A stretch of 64,000 bases of DNA from positions 1,690,950 to 1,754,949 of the forward strand of contig BROE01000023.1 of NCBI GenBank assembly GCA_036571765.1, in the 5' to 3' direction. How positions within the stretch are numbered: position 1 is the first letter of the stretch; each line of letters starts with the position of its first letter. A program made the translations under genes and the position numbers. The notes under the pieces were generated by a model, which saw nothing but the letters and a program-made list of their open reading frames with translations, had not been told where the DNA came from and ran no database searches. Below, piece by piece: positions 23,701-33,445 of this stretch. The DNA is from Plecoglossus altivelis (lineage: Eukaryota > Chordata > Actinopteri > Osmeriformes > Plecoglossidae).

Positions 23701-25399
23701 TGAAAGGTCATCTCCAGAGGATTCGTCACTTATCCATGGACCAACAGAAATAGTACCATTTGGTAGTATAAAAAAAGATTTGTTAGAGGGACACATTGGA
23801 TTGAGAATTGAAACTAGACCAGCTTCTATGAAACAAGAGAAAACACCTGATATAACAGTGAAAAATGAAACCAAGATGGCAAACAAGACTGCTTTAGAAA
23901 AACTACAGGCAGCAGTGAAAACCATGGAGCAGTTGTACGTTTTTGATAGAAATGAATGGAAAAGAAAGTCCAATCCCATAACAGAAAGCCATGTCCTCTC
24001 CCTCGTTACCAAAAATGAACTTGATAGGCGTGTAGAAGAGGATGGACATTTCAGCAATACTAGGCCAACGTCCATCACGGAGAAGCTTGAAAAAAGCGAC
24101 TCACATCCAAGCACAGATGAAAGTTCCACAGCAATGGCGTCATACGCTAGAACGGAGATAATCAAAGATACCAAACCAACCCAAACTTTTTACATCCCTC
24201 ATAGCAGAGGGGAGACAAATGGGCCCAAATTACTCTCACAACAAGGTGGTGGAACAGGAAGCAAAAATATGTATCTCAGCTCCAATCAAAACACTTCAAT
24301 GAACACAACTGCAAGTATTTATATGAATACAGCACAGTCTCGTGTCATCCCCCAAGCACCTTACAGCACTCAGGGCTTCTGTACAAAATCACCTAAGGTT
24401 CCAGTGTCATTGAAGATTTCTCAGGCAAGATACCTTGTGGAGGACAGTGAGAGACCTTTGAACAATGAGGCAGGAAGGCCAGTTACACACACCGAAACCA
24501 TCAGCTCAGCTGTACCAGAGAATTATCTAACCATACCTTTCAAGTCCCATGCCACCAGCGCTGAACAAATTGAAAGAGTTGAGCGGTCAGCCCATGGTCA
24601 GGCATCTGATTATAATTTCAGCGCCGCAGGTACCAGTACCCAAACTAGCGTCCACCCACCGGAGCGTATGAGCCACGCTGATGCTTTGCGGAAGCAGGAA
24701 GAGAGGCGACAGTCCCCAAATCACGAAGCACAACACCATGACACCCCTACCACCACCATCTATCACCACTCCCTCCCGATGCCAATGTCCTCAGCTCAGC
24801 ACCAGGTCATTTGTTTCTCCCCTACCATGCCACCTCTACCAACCATTGACCATTTCCAGGCTACCCAAAGGAAAATGCTGCTGGACCCTACCACTGGAAA
24901 CTACTACCTAGTTGACACACCAGTCCAACCAGCAACCAAACGACTCTTTGACCCTGAGACGGGCCAGTATGTAGACGTGCCCATGCCGCAGCCACCTATG
25001 ACGCCCATGCCCATGCCCATGCCCATGCCCATCTCTCCTTTGGCACTGAGCCCTGGGGCTTTTGGGCACTCTTATATGATGTACCCAGGTTTTATGTCTA
25101 CACCAACAGTGATCCCAGCACGGACAATACCGTCCCAGATGTCCATGAACTCGGAGGCTGACAATGGAAGCAAAGGCTCCCACTCCCAGCAAAGTGATGG
25201 GGTCTACGTTGAAAGCCCCTACTACATGGCCACAGGCAAGTCACCACTGCCTCAACGTTTCGCCAAGGTTAGCACGCCACATGGATTTATCAATGACAAG
25301 TCGCCCGTTATCAACCTCACCTCTCAGCAAGGTCCTAGGATCATTGCACCACCCTCCTTTGATGGGACAACCATGAGCTTTGTGGTTGAGCACAGATAA
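20729..25399 (+). CDS. C4orf54: DUF4585 protein, C4orf54 orthologue (1556 aa in one exon)
   Basis: A single uninterrupted frame of 1556 codons. The ATG at 20729 has A at -3 and G at +4; an in-frame TAG at 20708-20710 excludes an earlier start. The function of the family is unknown. Conserved landmarks: an acidic run of Asp near residues 176-182; HYITTH and QLSELSD from about 200; YSFVDYASF at 236-244; SSAVSELDDADKEVRNLT near 380-398; FASSLLKNVISKK at 585-597; DSDYTIVCV at about 651-659; a likely helix starting LEKLQAAVKTMEQLY at 1056; the DUF4585 core at about 1384-1420; and the C terminus GPRIIAPPSFDGTTMSFVV ending at 1556. The core holds two related units, DPTTGNYYLVDTP and DPETGQYVDVPMP. 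A Met-Pro repeat follows near 1424. Most of the rest is low-complexity and polar, suggesting disorder. PROB1 is a shorter relative with the same core, but the N-terminal blocks favour C4orf54. Confidence 0.88.
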   Translation: MEATTNTLDPCGVGDPKYSLLSDEDATGTHDELKYVDNSLKTREMIGNVSSTGEVYHDVVQKSCSDTSLKARDKVPENEDLVNPSKTVSKCSSNTEAKKCTDDKDLLKFTSELHLNENVNNCLELGIHEICTENQEPNSKSAGHILPMKDEPVDTSNGNEDLQYTDIYLSRTSESDDDDDDGVIVLSDNCVPCLIEDESHYITTHGIQLSELSDHELDNNIEVGSCWDIEADNQMYSFVDYASFDCDETRDMGETVQNKQGLSIGRIASSVLENDIIGKATCNSSEWLGKCNGNSGGQIHLSIKTTSRAINEPSNFQQNKNLLHHAKHAEDVSRYVFRGADAKADRLCDDAKCFIAAPGRLHFGSKLKGKDVNEYSSSASSAVSELDDADKEVRNLTDRAFKSLAYPYFNSINFCTSSESSASERGLGINKWSTFVDLKYGNISQGRGQNSLSHKMSSCTMAKKEDNQGCKGGALTKIKSPPSTIFNFNGNPHNAAAKQKIAVMGKFGQGHSGVITLTETLNFRCNVKSGVAGGERRSKCVQNAAGSRSTDEVTNASTGGQGSETRRRPCNARETMEDTHKKAIFASSLLKNVISKKIQFEQERKMERGEICEPYQVPSPCFAHQDLENPKENVPTSEFRDMQGSKYSKDDSDYTIVCVQELGDIVDSSSCDTKCGSGRHASCTELESANEVGFNSKKGAFEVAKSTLLRSQNSAFRSWRDGELEFQKERKNDKTPEWTLSSTKVNFDDTDLCVDSGTSKLSKMSLLYVPSIQLPSSEREVDNQLQIMNYSTRAPTDQKEGGGMLAADSSLYVPRSTRTCVTSKSPEIKIKLKKMEDNKSDKFNISKCPISNQFCNGANLIKTADDSRCHALAPVLKGESYEKVPHFMVRDIRDRKGKLQTPIHQVRDVRKLVKSSYHFLSLDNNDNKFSAHGADLPSEQRIQKHSCHKNRASVSPIVIKCQSVNTNSNFRVSENVVAVSKCELNENTFEIERSSPEDSSLIHGPTEIVPFGSIKKDLLEGHIGLRIETRPASMKQEKTPDITVKNETKMANKTALEKLQAAVKTMEQLYVFDRNEWKRKSNPITESHVLSLVTKNELDRRVEEDGHFSNTRPTSITEKLEKSDSHPSTDESSTAMASYARTEIIKDTKPTQTFYIPHSRGETNGPKLLSQQGGGTGSKNMYLSSNQNTSMNTTASIYMNTAQSRVIPQAPYSTQGFCTKSPKVPVSLKISQARYLVEDSERPLNNEAGRPVTHTETISSAVPENYLTIPFKSHATSAEQIERVERSAHGQASDYNFSAAGTSTQTSVHPPERMSHADALRKQEERRQSPNHEAQHHDTPTTTIYHHSLPMPMSSAQHQVICFSPTMPPLPTIDHFQATQRKMLLDPTTGNYYLVDTPVQPATKRLFDPETGQYVDVPMPQPPMTPMPMPMPMPISPLALSPGAFGHSYMMYPGFMSTPTVIPARTIPSQMSMNSEADNGSKGSHSQQSDGVYVESPYYMATGKSPLPQRFAKVSTPHGFINDKSPVINLTSQQGPRIIAPPSFDGTTMSFVVEHR

Positions 25400-25424
25400 A
25401 ACCACTCGTCACATGACACCTACT

Positions 25425-27460
25425 GTAAGTGATTCTACCATGTTATTCAATGTCCTATATGGTTGTGTTTTGTTTGTCTTTTGCTTCAGCAATATAATCT
25501 TCTAGGCCTTGTACATTTGTGGAGTTGCATTTGTCATCAATTTTCCCTTCAATCACAAAGTACAATGACTTAACATTCAACGCTGAACTGTCACCTATGT
25601 GAAAGTTTTCTAATCGCATGTCAATTAGTTCACTTATATATATATGTATATATATATATATATATATTGTTAGCCTAACTCATTGAGGTCAGTGTTGGCT
25701 TGTGTAGACCCCGTAAAGTCATTTAAGTGATCCAAAAATGATTTTGTATATACATTTTTATTTGACTCATACATAACAACAGTATAATGTAGTTCCATCA
25801 CTCATTTAAGAAAGTTTGCCAAATTTGTGTTATTTAAGCAGTCTATTTACAGTGCATGCTTTTGTTTGAGCCAAACAGTGGAGTACACAACTCATTAAAC
25901 TAACCCAACACGATTCAGTTCCCTAAAGATTTGCACCGGTGTTACAGCTTAAATAAAGCTAAAGTCTGCAACCATAACCAGACAAAAATACATACAATCA
26001 TAACTGACTCTTAGAAAACAAACATTATAATAACATAATGGGTTGTACATTGCAGAGTTTGTGGTGTGTGCATTTGCACACATGGGGAAAGAGAAGAGGT
26101 GCAGTTGGCAAAGCCATGAGTGAAATGAAAGTTCAGGTCATTGGAGCTATTTGTTATGCTGAAACAGAGTGGGTTCAGCTGCTGCTGGAAATCAAGGTCT
26201 CCGTAGCAGTGCAGGCCTCAACCAGGTCACCTTTTTATAGGACACAGCAATTCACAGATGGAGAGTGAGTAGAAGTCTAGTATGGCCCGTGTTCAGCAAT
26301 TACAAAAACAAACCATCTTGAGGACACAACCTTTCCAACCCTAAAAAGAATAGTATGCTGTGAATATGTGCTATAAAATTAGACTGATAATCTGTTAGCA
26401 ATATGTACCTACTTAAATAAACTAGTCTATAGAAAATCAAGCAAGCTACCAGTTTTTAATTGGTGCCTGCATTTACATAATGTACCTACAAGCTTATACA
26501 GGGGAGTATTTGGCAGCCGTACAAAAGTCTTAAGTACATATCTGGTGGAAAACATGCCATGTGAACCTATGACATCCTGTTTGATAGAACTGTAACATAA
26601 CTTCTGCACAGTGCAGCAATTTATAACGTAGGAAACAGCAGACGAATGAAGGCTACATAATCACTTGCATGGATGTTATAGAAGCAAATCAGGGACATTG
26701 TGTTTTTAGTTTTAAAAGTAATTGAATACTTAATATTGAAATTTGAATGGTACCAAATTCACATGGAAAATTAAACAGTGGAACACAAAGATGAAAAACC
26801 CAGCAAAAGACTATGAAGCCTACGGGAACACAGGATATGCAACATAACTACCTAAATTGCCTGCTTATTTCAAAGGTGCCGAATCTTCACAATCTGGTAG
26901 TCAGAGGTCTAGCTGTAACCAGTAGACCTGCTATCTCTAGCTATGAAGATAACATGAGTACAAATAATCTGCCACTGCATGTGGACATGCATTTAATTAA
27001 ATTATAAATCTTTAGCCAATCAATTCACAGCATTTTTTAATATTTCATATTTTGGTACTGGGTGTCATGGCTAACATGAACGTCAGATCACATGTAGACA
27101 TGAACATCTGGTAAGGTATTGGATGGGTAAAGAAGGGTTTTGAAGAACACAACATTTAGAGAAAAGCTTTCAATTGCAATATTTAATAGTCATATTGTGC
27201 TCTTGCATGGATGCAAACTAGATCTAAAGGACATGTTTTTGTACACTACTGTCTACAGTCTTCCCAATGCATAACTCTTAAACATATCAATTCCTGCCTT
27301 CATAATCGAAATATTTTTAAATCTGTCTCAACTGCAGGCCTTGCCCGTCAAGCCACTTGACTAAATCCAATGTTATTGTTCTTGTTTAGTGGTTTCTGTG
27401 ACAGGTAAAACATTGTATTCCCGATCTCACTCAATCTCTTCTTCTGTGTTGACACTAGGA
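25425..27460 (+). other. Probable intron in the C4orf54 3' UTR
   Basis: A strong donor, CTACT/GTAAGTG, begins 25 bases after the stop codon. The best downstream acceptor I see is at 27459-27460 (TTCTTCTGTGTTGACACTAG) after a pyrimidine-rich run. The donor is read directly; pairing it with that acceptor is inference. The interval holds a (TA)n tract and otherwise AT-rich sequence. Confidence 0.45.
25635..25668. repeat. (TA)n microsatellite
   Basis: A TA tract with one TG interruption, 240 bases after the C4orf54 stop. Confidence 0.9.
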
Positions 27461-28445
27461 GGACATTTGAGCTACACTTGGAATCCATGCTGTCTCAGCC
27501 TTCTCTGAAGCACCAGCTTACATTTGACTGCAAAATTAAAGTAAAGTAGTTACATTTGAACTCATGAATATGAGTTCATATGTATTCAACGCAATGTTAA
27601 AGGAAGACAACGAATCAGATTATTTGGAGACGATTACCTAGATACAATTATTTTGAATGTTCTTACATTTCATGCCATGTTATTAAGCACTTTAAAGTAA
27701 ACTTTGTATTGTTTTGACATCATGCGTCATTTTGAAATGCAACAGTATCACCCTAGTGCACTGAAACTGTTCAAAACCCTCTGGCTAGTTTTTTAAATAT
27801 ATTTTTTAAACTTGCGTATATTTTATTTTCTGTTTAAGTAGAGGACACAGGTGCCTTCAGACACTTAACTGTATGAATATTTCTCTCTCTACATATAATG
27901 CTATATCTATCTTCTTTTGTTGCTGATTGCTAATAATGATTCTTAGGTACGTGATGTAATGTTTTTTAGAATGTATAATTACTTAAATAGCATTCATAAT
28001 TAATTAATGAATTGTACTAAATATTTGTACATTTGTCTGGTCTTAAAACATTTGTGAGCTAGTACAGTGAATAACCACAGCACTCCTTACTCCACCTACA
28101 CCATTAAAGTATATAAGATAATATGATTTCTAGTATTTGATTTGCAACATGCGATATCTCAAACAAACGCCCCTATAACCTGAATACAAACTTTGACACT
28201 CTGACACAACATTCAAATGAACGTACAGCTGACCCCCACCTCATTGTTTCAAAATATCAAATCTGTGGTGAGCTTTGTTTGATCAAAAATGTACAAAAAT
28301 AGTTTAGGTCTGAAACTTAAATGAACCTTTTTACTGTCTCAGTGTTTTGACTTTTCTTTTTCATAACAAATGTAGAAATGCATCATCCCATATAACATCA
28401 ATCATCCAAATAGATTTGGACAATTAAGCTTAAATTTAGAATAAA
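27461..28445 (+). other. Candidate C4orf54 3' UTR exon
   Basis: Begins after the acceptor at 27459-27460 with GAGGACATTTGAGC. AATAAA signals occur at 28440-28445 and again at 28784-28793, so the 3' end could be near either. No coding frame is expected here and none is convincing. Confidence 0.35.
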
Positions 28446-29193
28446 AGGCATTGTAACAACATATCCTTGTGATCTTTTAACCAAGCTCCCCCATAAAATA
28501 TGTACATAACATCAACATTACAGTTCAGATGAGCTCCGAACGATGAAAGAGAACGTAAGACTGCCTGAGTATACGTTTAAAAAAGAAAAAATCTGTAAGA
28601 AAACTATACATTTTTTTCTGTGTTATACAAGAAGAGGGTGTATGCAGAAGTATCTCAAATCCCTGAAAAAGAACAAAGTAAAGGCTGAGCAGCATGTATG
28701 CATAGTCAGTGAACACTCTGAAATGGGAGGATTATAGGTCATATGACGAAAAAGATATTGAAGTTTGTAGATTTATTTGGAAAAATAAATAAATATTTAA
28801 TATCTTGAGATAAGAATGAACAAATTAATGGCTGTGCAACATTAATGCTTACATCGTGAACCGTTTTAAAATATGTTTTCCAAGTTCATTTTTTTGAAAA
28901 GCTATTGACATTTTACGTCTTGGCTATACTGCACTTGTGGTTTCGTTTCCCTCACTATGCGTTGTCAGATGATGGCCATAACCACCCTGAAGAAACAGGT
29001 AGGTACGAAGTCCGTACTACGGACATAGACAATTTATGGAATCCAGAATTTTGCATTACCAAAAAGTAACGACAGAGGGCAGAGATGTTTCACGATTCAT
29101 TTCCCAGACATAAGTAATCAAGTATAAATGCATTAACCTTGGCTATCTGGACTTAAAATCAACCACCGAGTGTCTGTGATCATTGCCAGAAGG
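28446..29193. other. Spacer between C4orf54 and DCTN6, including the DCTN6 promoter
   Basis: AT-rich to about 28920, then more balanced sequence leading into the DCTN6 start. It contains the palindrome at 29010-29024. No TATA box was seen, as is usual for a housekeeping gene. Confidence 0.4.
29010..29024. promoter_or_regulatory. 15-bp palindrome GTCCGTA-C-TACGGAC upstream of DCTN6
   Basis: Two exact 7-base half-sites around a single central base, 170 bases before the DCTN6 ATG. The symmetry is of the kind bound by a dimeric factor, but I do not recognise the site. Confidence 0.4.
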
Positions 29194-30799
29194 ATGGCCG
29201 ACGTCAACACAAAACAGACAGCACAGAAAAGGTAACGTTACTGTTTTACTCGACAGTTCACTTCCAAGATTGTGTTGCTGTTTTTTTTAAGGATAGAGTA
29301 GCTAACAAACAACGCTCATTTACTGTATATCGATGTCTCTCCTAACCAAATACATCGCATGTAACAGCTAGCTAGCCAACAAGCATCCGACTACACCCAC
29401 AATGTCCCCAAAAGTCGGTATCATCATATAACAGATCTGTTAGCCATTTGTTTAGGATTGTATATCCTCATTAGTCTAGCCATATTAATAAATCATCCCT
29501 CTTTTCTGACAGTGCCCGGATTGCAGCTGGAGCTGTTGTGTGTGTAGAAAGTGAAATAAGAGGGGATGTGACTATTGGTAAGGTTTGGACCAGCAGCTTA
29601 CTGTGAATTGGGACTTGTGCCCTGCTAACTACACAACGTTTATTACAATAGCTTTGTGGCATTTAGGCCCACCTTCAAATCAGATTTCTGTTTCCCTATG
29701 ACAGGTGCTAGGACAGTAGTGCACCCTAAGGCCCGCATCATTGCAGAGGCTGGTCCCATAGTCATAGGAGAGGGCAATCTGATCGAGGAACAAGCTCTTA
29801 TCATCAACAGGTATAGTAGTTATCTCCAGCACAGACTGATGTGTAGTCTTAATGAATGTAAACTCACAATATGCTGTTTTGTCCTTTAGTTATCCAGAGA
29901 ACATCATGCCGGACACAGAGGGAGTTGAACCCAAGACCATGACTATTGGGACCAATAATGTGTTTGAAGTTGGCTGTGGTATCCTTCAGTACTATTCAGT
30001 GACATCCATTGGCTTTTGCCATTTCAGGCTAAGGTTGTAGCCTATTCCAGATCTAAGGGTTGTTGGATGTATTTAGTTCTAGTATCTCCTACAAGTAGTT
30101 GTAGTATATTTGCTGTCTACTTTACACTAATCCCTGAGAATATTCTATCCTTGACCACCTCCAAGTTTCACAAGCCTTGAAAATTGGAGACAACAATGTA
30201 ATTGAATCCAAAGGTATAACAATACATTTTCCCCCCAGAATCCTTACCCAGTCATATAATATATATATAATAGCTCATATAATTTGATATTTTTAATGTT
30301 TTCAAAATTATGTGTAAAATGATGCTAAATTCTTTCCCTGTTCGCAGCGGACCTTGGAAAGAACGTAATCCTGACCAGTGGCTGTATTGTTGGTGCGTGT
30401 TGCCAGGTGAACACGTGTGAGGTCATCCCAGAGAACACGGTCATTTACGGCTCCAACTGCATGAGACGCATACAGACTGAAAGGCCGCAGGTGGGTTTCC
30501 TCATTCAACCAATTCCATCTGGTTGATAGAACACTGTGGGCACTAGTTAGGTAGGAAAGATAGTAATGCAACACGTTTTGATTTATTAAAACATATTTGA
30601 ACCCATAAAACAAACAAAAAAGTATTGTACTGTGGACTGTAAAAAATAAACAATTTATGAATGTTGGACATGTTGATGCTGAGAACATTCTTCTTTTCAG
30701 CCCCAGACACTTCAGTTGGATTTCCTCATGAAGATCTTGCCAAACTACCACCACATGAAGAAGACGGTCAAAGGAAGCTCCACCCCTGTCAGAAACTGA
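29194..30799 (+). CDS. DCTN6: Dynactin subunit 6 (p27)
   Basis: DCTN6 is a subunit of the pointed-end complex of dynactin, the cofactor that links cytoplasmic dynein to cargo. Exons: 29194-29231, 29513-29577, 29705-29810, 29890-29978, 30166-30213, 30348-30490, 30701-30799; phases close to 588 bases, 195 aa (human 190). The protein is the expected left-handed beta-helix of imperfect hexapeptide repeats: RIAAGAVVCVESEIRGDVTI, ARIIAEAGPIVIGEGNLIEE, IGTNNVFEVGC, ILTSGCIVGACC and VIPENTVIYGSNCMRR. The C-terminal Ser-Ser-Thr-Pro-Val, with Thr191, corresponds to the human CDK1/PLK1 site Thr186. The only notable change is Val for Tyr at the exon 4/5 junction. The fourth intron has U12-type signals (separate entry). 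DCTN6 and RBPMS are also neighbours in human. Confidence 0.97.
29979..30165 (+). other. Probable U12-type (minor spliceosome) intron, DCTN6 intron 4
   Basis: The donor reads GTATCCTTC, close to the U12 consensus (A/G)TATCCTTT. Near the 3' end TCCTTGAC (30148-30155) matches the U12 branch consensus TTCCTTRAY, with the branch A at 30154, 12 bases from the next exon and in the U12 range. There is no strong pyrimidine tract. Length is 187 bases, phase 1, GT-AG termini. Confidence 0.8.
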
Positions 30800-31185
30800 T
30801 GACCAATTACCCACCACTATTCCAGGACCAACTCTCTGAGAACAGTCAGTTTTGGATTAGCATCTAGCTACATATTTAGCCTGTACTGCATAAAATGAGC
30901 ACTGTTATCCCCTCACCAGCCCTCGTGGCTTGCATGCGCCAAAAACATAGTAGCCTTAGGTCATCAAAGCAGTTCTCCTAAGCGCTTGGCTTTCCAAGAA
31001 CACTCTAGAAGGATGGAAACACAAAGCTAACATCCCCGTGAACAAATATTTCTTTTTTTATTATGTCTTCTTTTTTAATCTTGTTACATTTTTTCGTGTT
31101 TCACTTAAATCTATGTTAATATATTTTAAGGTTCTTTGCAGATGTTTTGAAACTGATGTGCAAAAAGAGCTATTTAATGTTCTTT

Positions 31186-31191
31186 AATAAA
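31186..31191 (+). promoter_or_regulatory. DCTN6 polyadenylation signal
   Basis: AATAAA in TTTAATAAAACTG, 390 bases after the DCTN6 stop, is the first clear canonical signal. Confidence 0.7.
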
Positions 31192-32639
31192 ACTGTTTAA
31201 TGCAGGATTTCTCATGTCACCAGAGATATGTTTTTTGTTGATTCCTCTGAGAGGCGCTATAGAGCTATAGGCTACATTTTTAGCATACACACACATACAA
31301 TACTTTTACATGGTCAGTGAAATCATGAATTGAAATGATGACTGTTGCTCCTTGTCAAGCTTATTTTATATTCCAGTATTTTAACTGTGCAGAGTGGTTC
31401 ATACTCAGTCACATTCAAATAATACATTTAAACATTTTCTGTTGCTAACTTAAATGTTATTCATTTTTTAGATGATTTGAACGCACTACTGTTTTTGTTC
31501 TTGCAGTTTCATCAGACCATTAAGTCAATAAGCATTAAAGACTGATAGTACAGCATCCAAGACACATTATCCTGGAAGCAGGGAGTTTCCAGGTTAACTT
31601 GGTTCATGTCATTAGGGGTTACCAGGTTTGGACCATTTACATGATACAGGCACAGGGGGAGGTTGTGGGCAAGGGTGTGGCCATTGTCTCTTACAGAAAC
31701 ACAGCGCTGAACAATGCATGCCCCCAGGGCGGTCTCTCTGAGCCCCCAGTGTGGTGCCCCATCTGCGCCACAGACACCCCCATTCTCTTTTTGTGAGAGT
31801 GTGTGTGTCTCAAGAGAGATCCCAAAGTGTGTTGATCCATATTTCTTTTGGATATGTAGACAAACGACAGTATTAGCTTAGCTCCCTTCCCTTCGATTGA
31901 TACCCACAAACACACTTGTAGCCTTTGTAAAATATCTTGTGGCGGATTTCTGCTATCATAACAACTACAGACCGATCCCTGACATCAGGTTTGCAGGATA
32001 TAAAAAATTCTGCGTCTGCATCAGCTTTGAGAAAATAATAAAATATTGAATAATTTTCCTGTAATTACTGTCAATCATTACAGAGACAGGCATATCCTAC
32101 TAAGATACCCCTTTATTCCAATGGCATTTTGTGTTTCCAATCAAGGGCGTGGTTGTGGACTTAAATGGCACAATCTAAATGTGTTATTTACATTCACGTC
32201 CTTTGTTGCTGGGTTTGTTTACATTTATGCAAGTATCTTCGCTCACCTGCAGTACTGGGACAGCAAGCACTTTGAATATGCAGAACGACTTTAATGCATA
32301 TTCATAAGTTCGAAGGAAATGAAATAGTAGCTTAATAAACGAGAGAAGACATTTCGTGAGAACACATCCAGGTGGATTGTGTGTCAAATGCACAAGCATA
32401 CAAAAAAATCAGGTGCGCCAAAATTGTAATTGACAGACTTTGTAAAAGCAGCCAATTTATTTGTGGCAAGTCTCAACAGAGGAAAAGCAACAAAGACATT
32501 GTCAACAACATCACACCCTAAACCCCCTAAACCCCCGCTTCATAATTATAATAATAACCAACAATTTTCATGTTTCATTTATGTAACTTTTCAGTCAACC
32601 CTCTAGCAAACCGTAAAGAGATAAAGGACGATAGATTGC

Positions 32640-32960
32640 TTGGACGGGCCCGTACAGTAGGCTACAATGGCTCACGGTAGGAGGCACAGCTGTCGTTTCA
32701 AACTGCCAATACTCATTTGAATGTGTCAGAGTGGAATCCCTCGAGGAGCCCAGATCAACAGGGGCTAATTATTTCACCGGTGGAATACATCTGGGGCTCG
32801 GACTTTCCATTCGCAATTTACTGTACTCCCCCTGCCGCTAGCCGCGGTCGCGTTTTTATGTCGGGCTTGCAAAGCCTCAGTTCTCCGTGTTAACAATGGG
32901 CAGAGGGGATCGTTGTCAGACGCAGTTGCGCGGATGTGCGGAGTGACAGACCTCGTGCAG
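32640..32960. promoter_or_regulatory. CpG-rich patch with a homeodomain-type core, candidate regulatory DNA
   Basis: This block is clearly richer in CG dinucleotides than its AT-rich surroundings, for example around CCGCTAGCCGCGGTCGCG, and contains TAATTA at 32766-32771. It has no open frame. It could be an enhancer, a promoter of an untranslated RNA, or a CpG-rich conserved element. The assignment is by composition only. Confidence 0.3.
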
Positions 32961-33393
32961 GCGTCTGTGGCTTTTTAATCTGAGTTGGGGAGTTTTGAGA
33001 GACAAGGGGCCCCATGTCGATAGGGGAGTTGTTGTAGGAATTTCACAGGAAGTTCAAATGAAGTTCTATATTTGGAACTAGTTATTTATATTCTTTCCCC
33101 TGCACACAATGTTTTAGTGGAAAATTATCCTTCTGTCACGTTTGGAAGATACTTGCTTTGTTTTGGACTAAAAACAGCAGAGTTTTAATTTCTTTCTCAA
33201 GAAAGAATTTTACAGACATAATCTTCCATCCAAAATACATACATAATTCAATATTTGCTTTATGGGTATTACAATGTTACATAAACAATGCTGTTTAAAC
33301 ATAACATTAATAATTCCACAGTCAAAAACAAATAACACCCAAAGCCTGCAAAGTATGTTTGACTTTCTTGTGTTTATGAAACATCTGGACACA

Positions 33394-33445
33394 TGACTGT
33401 ACAACATGACTGTTCAACTGACTGTACAACAGACTGTACAACTGC
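33394..33445. repeat. Four-copy minisatellite, 12-13 base unit
   Basis: Units of the form ACTGTACAACTG follow one another four times with one or two changes each. It lies in intergenic DNA. Confidence 0.75.
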
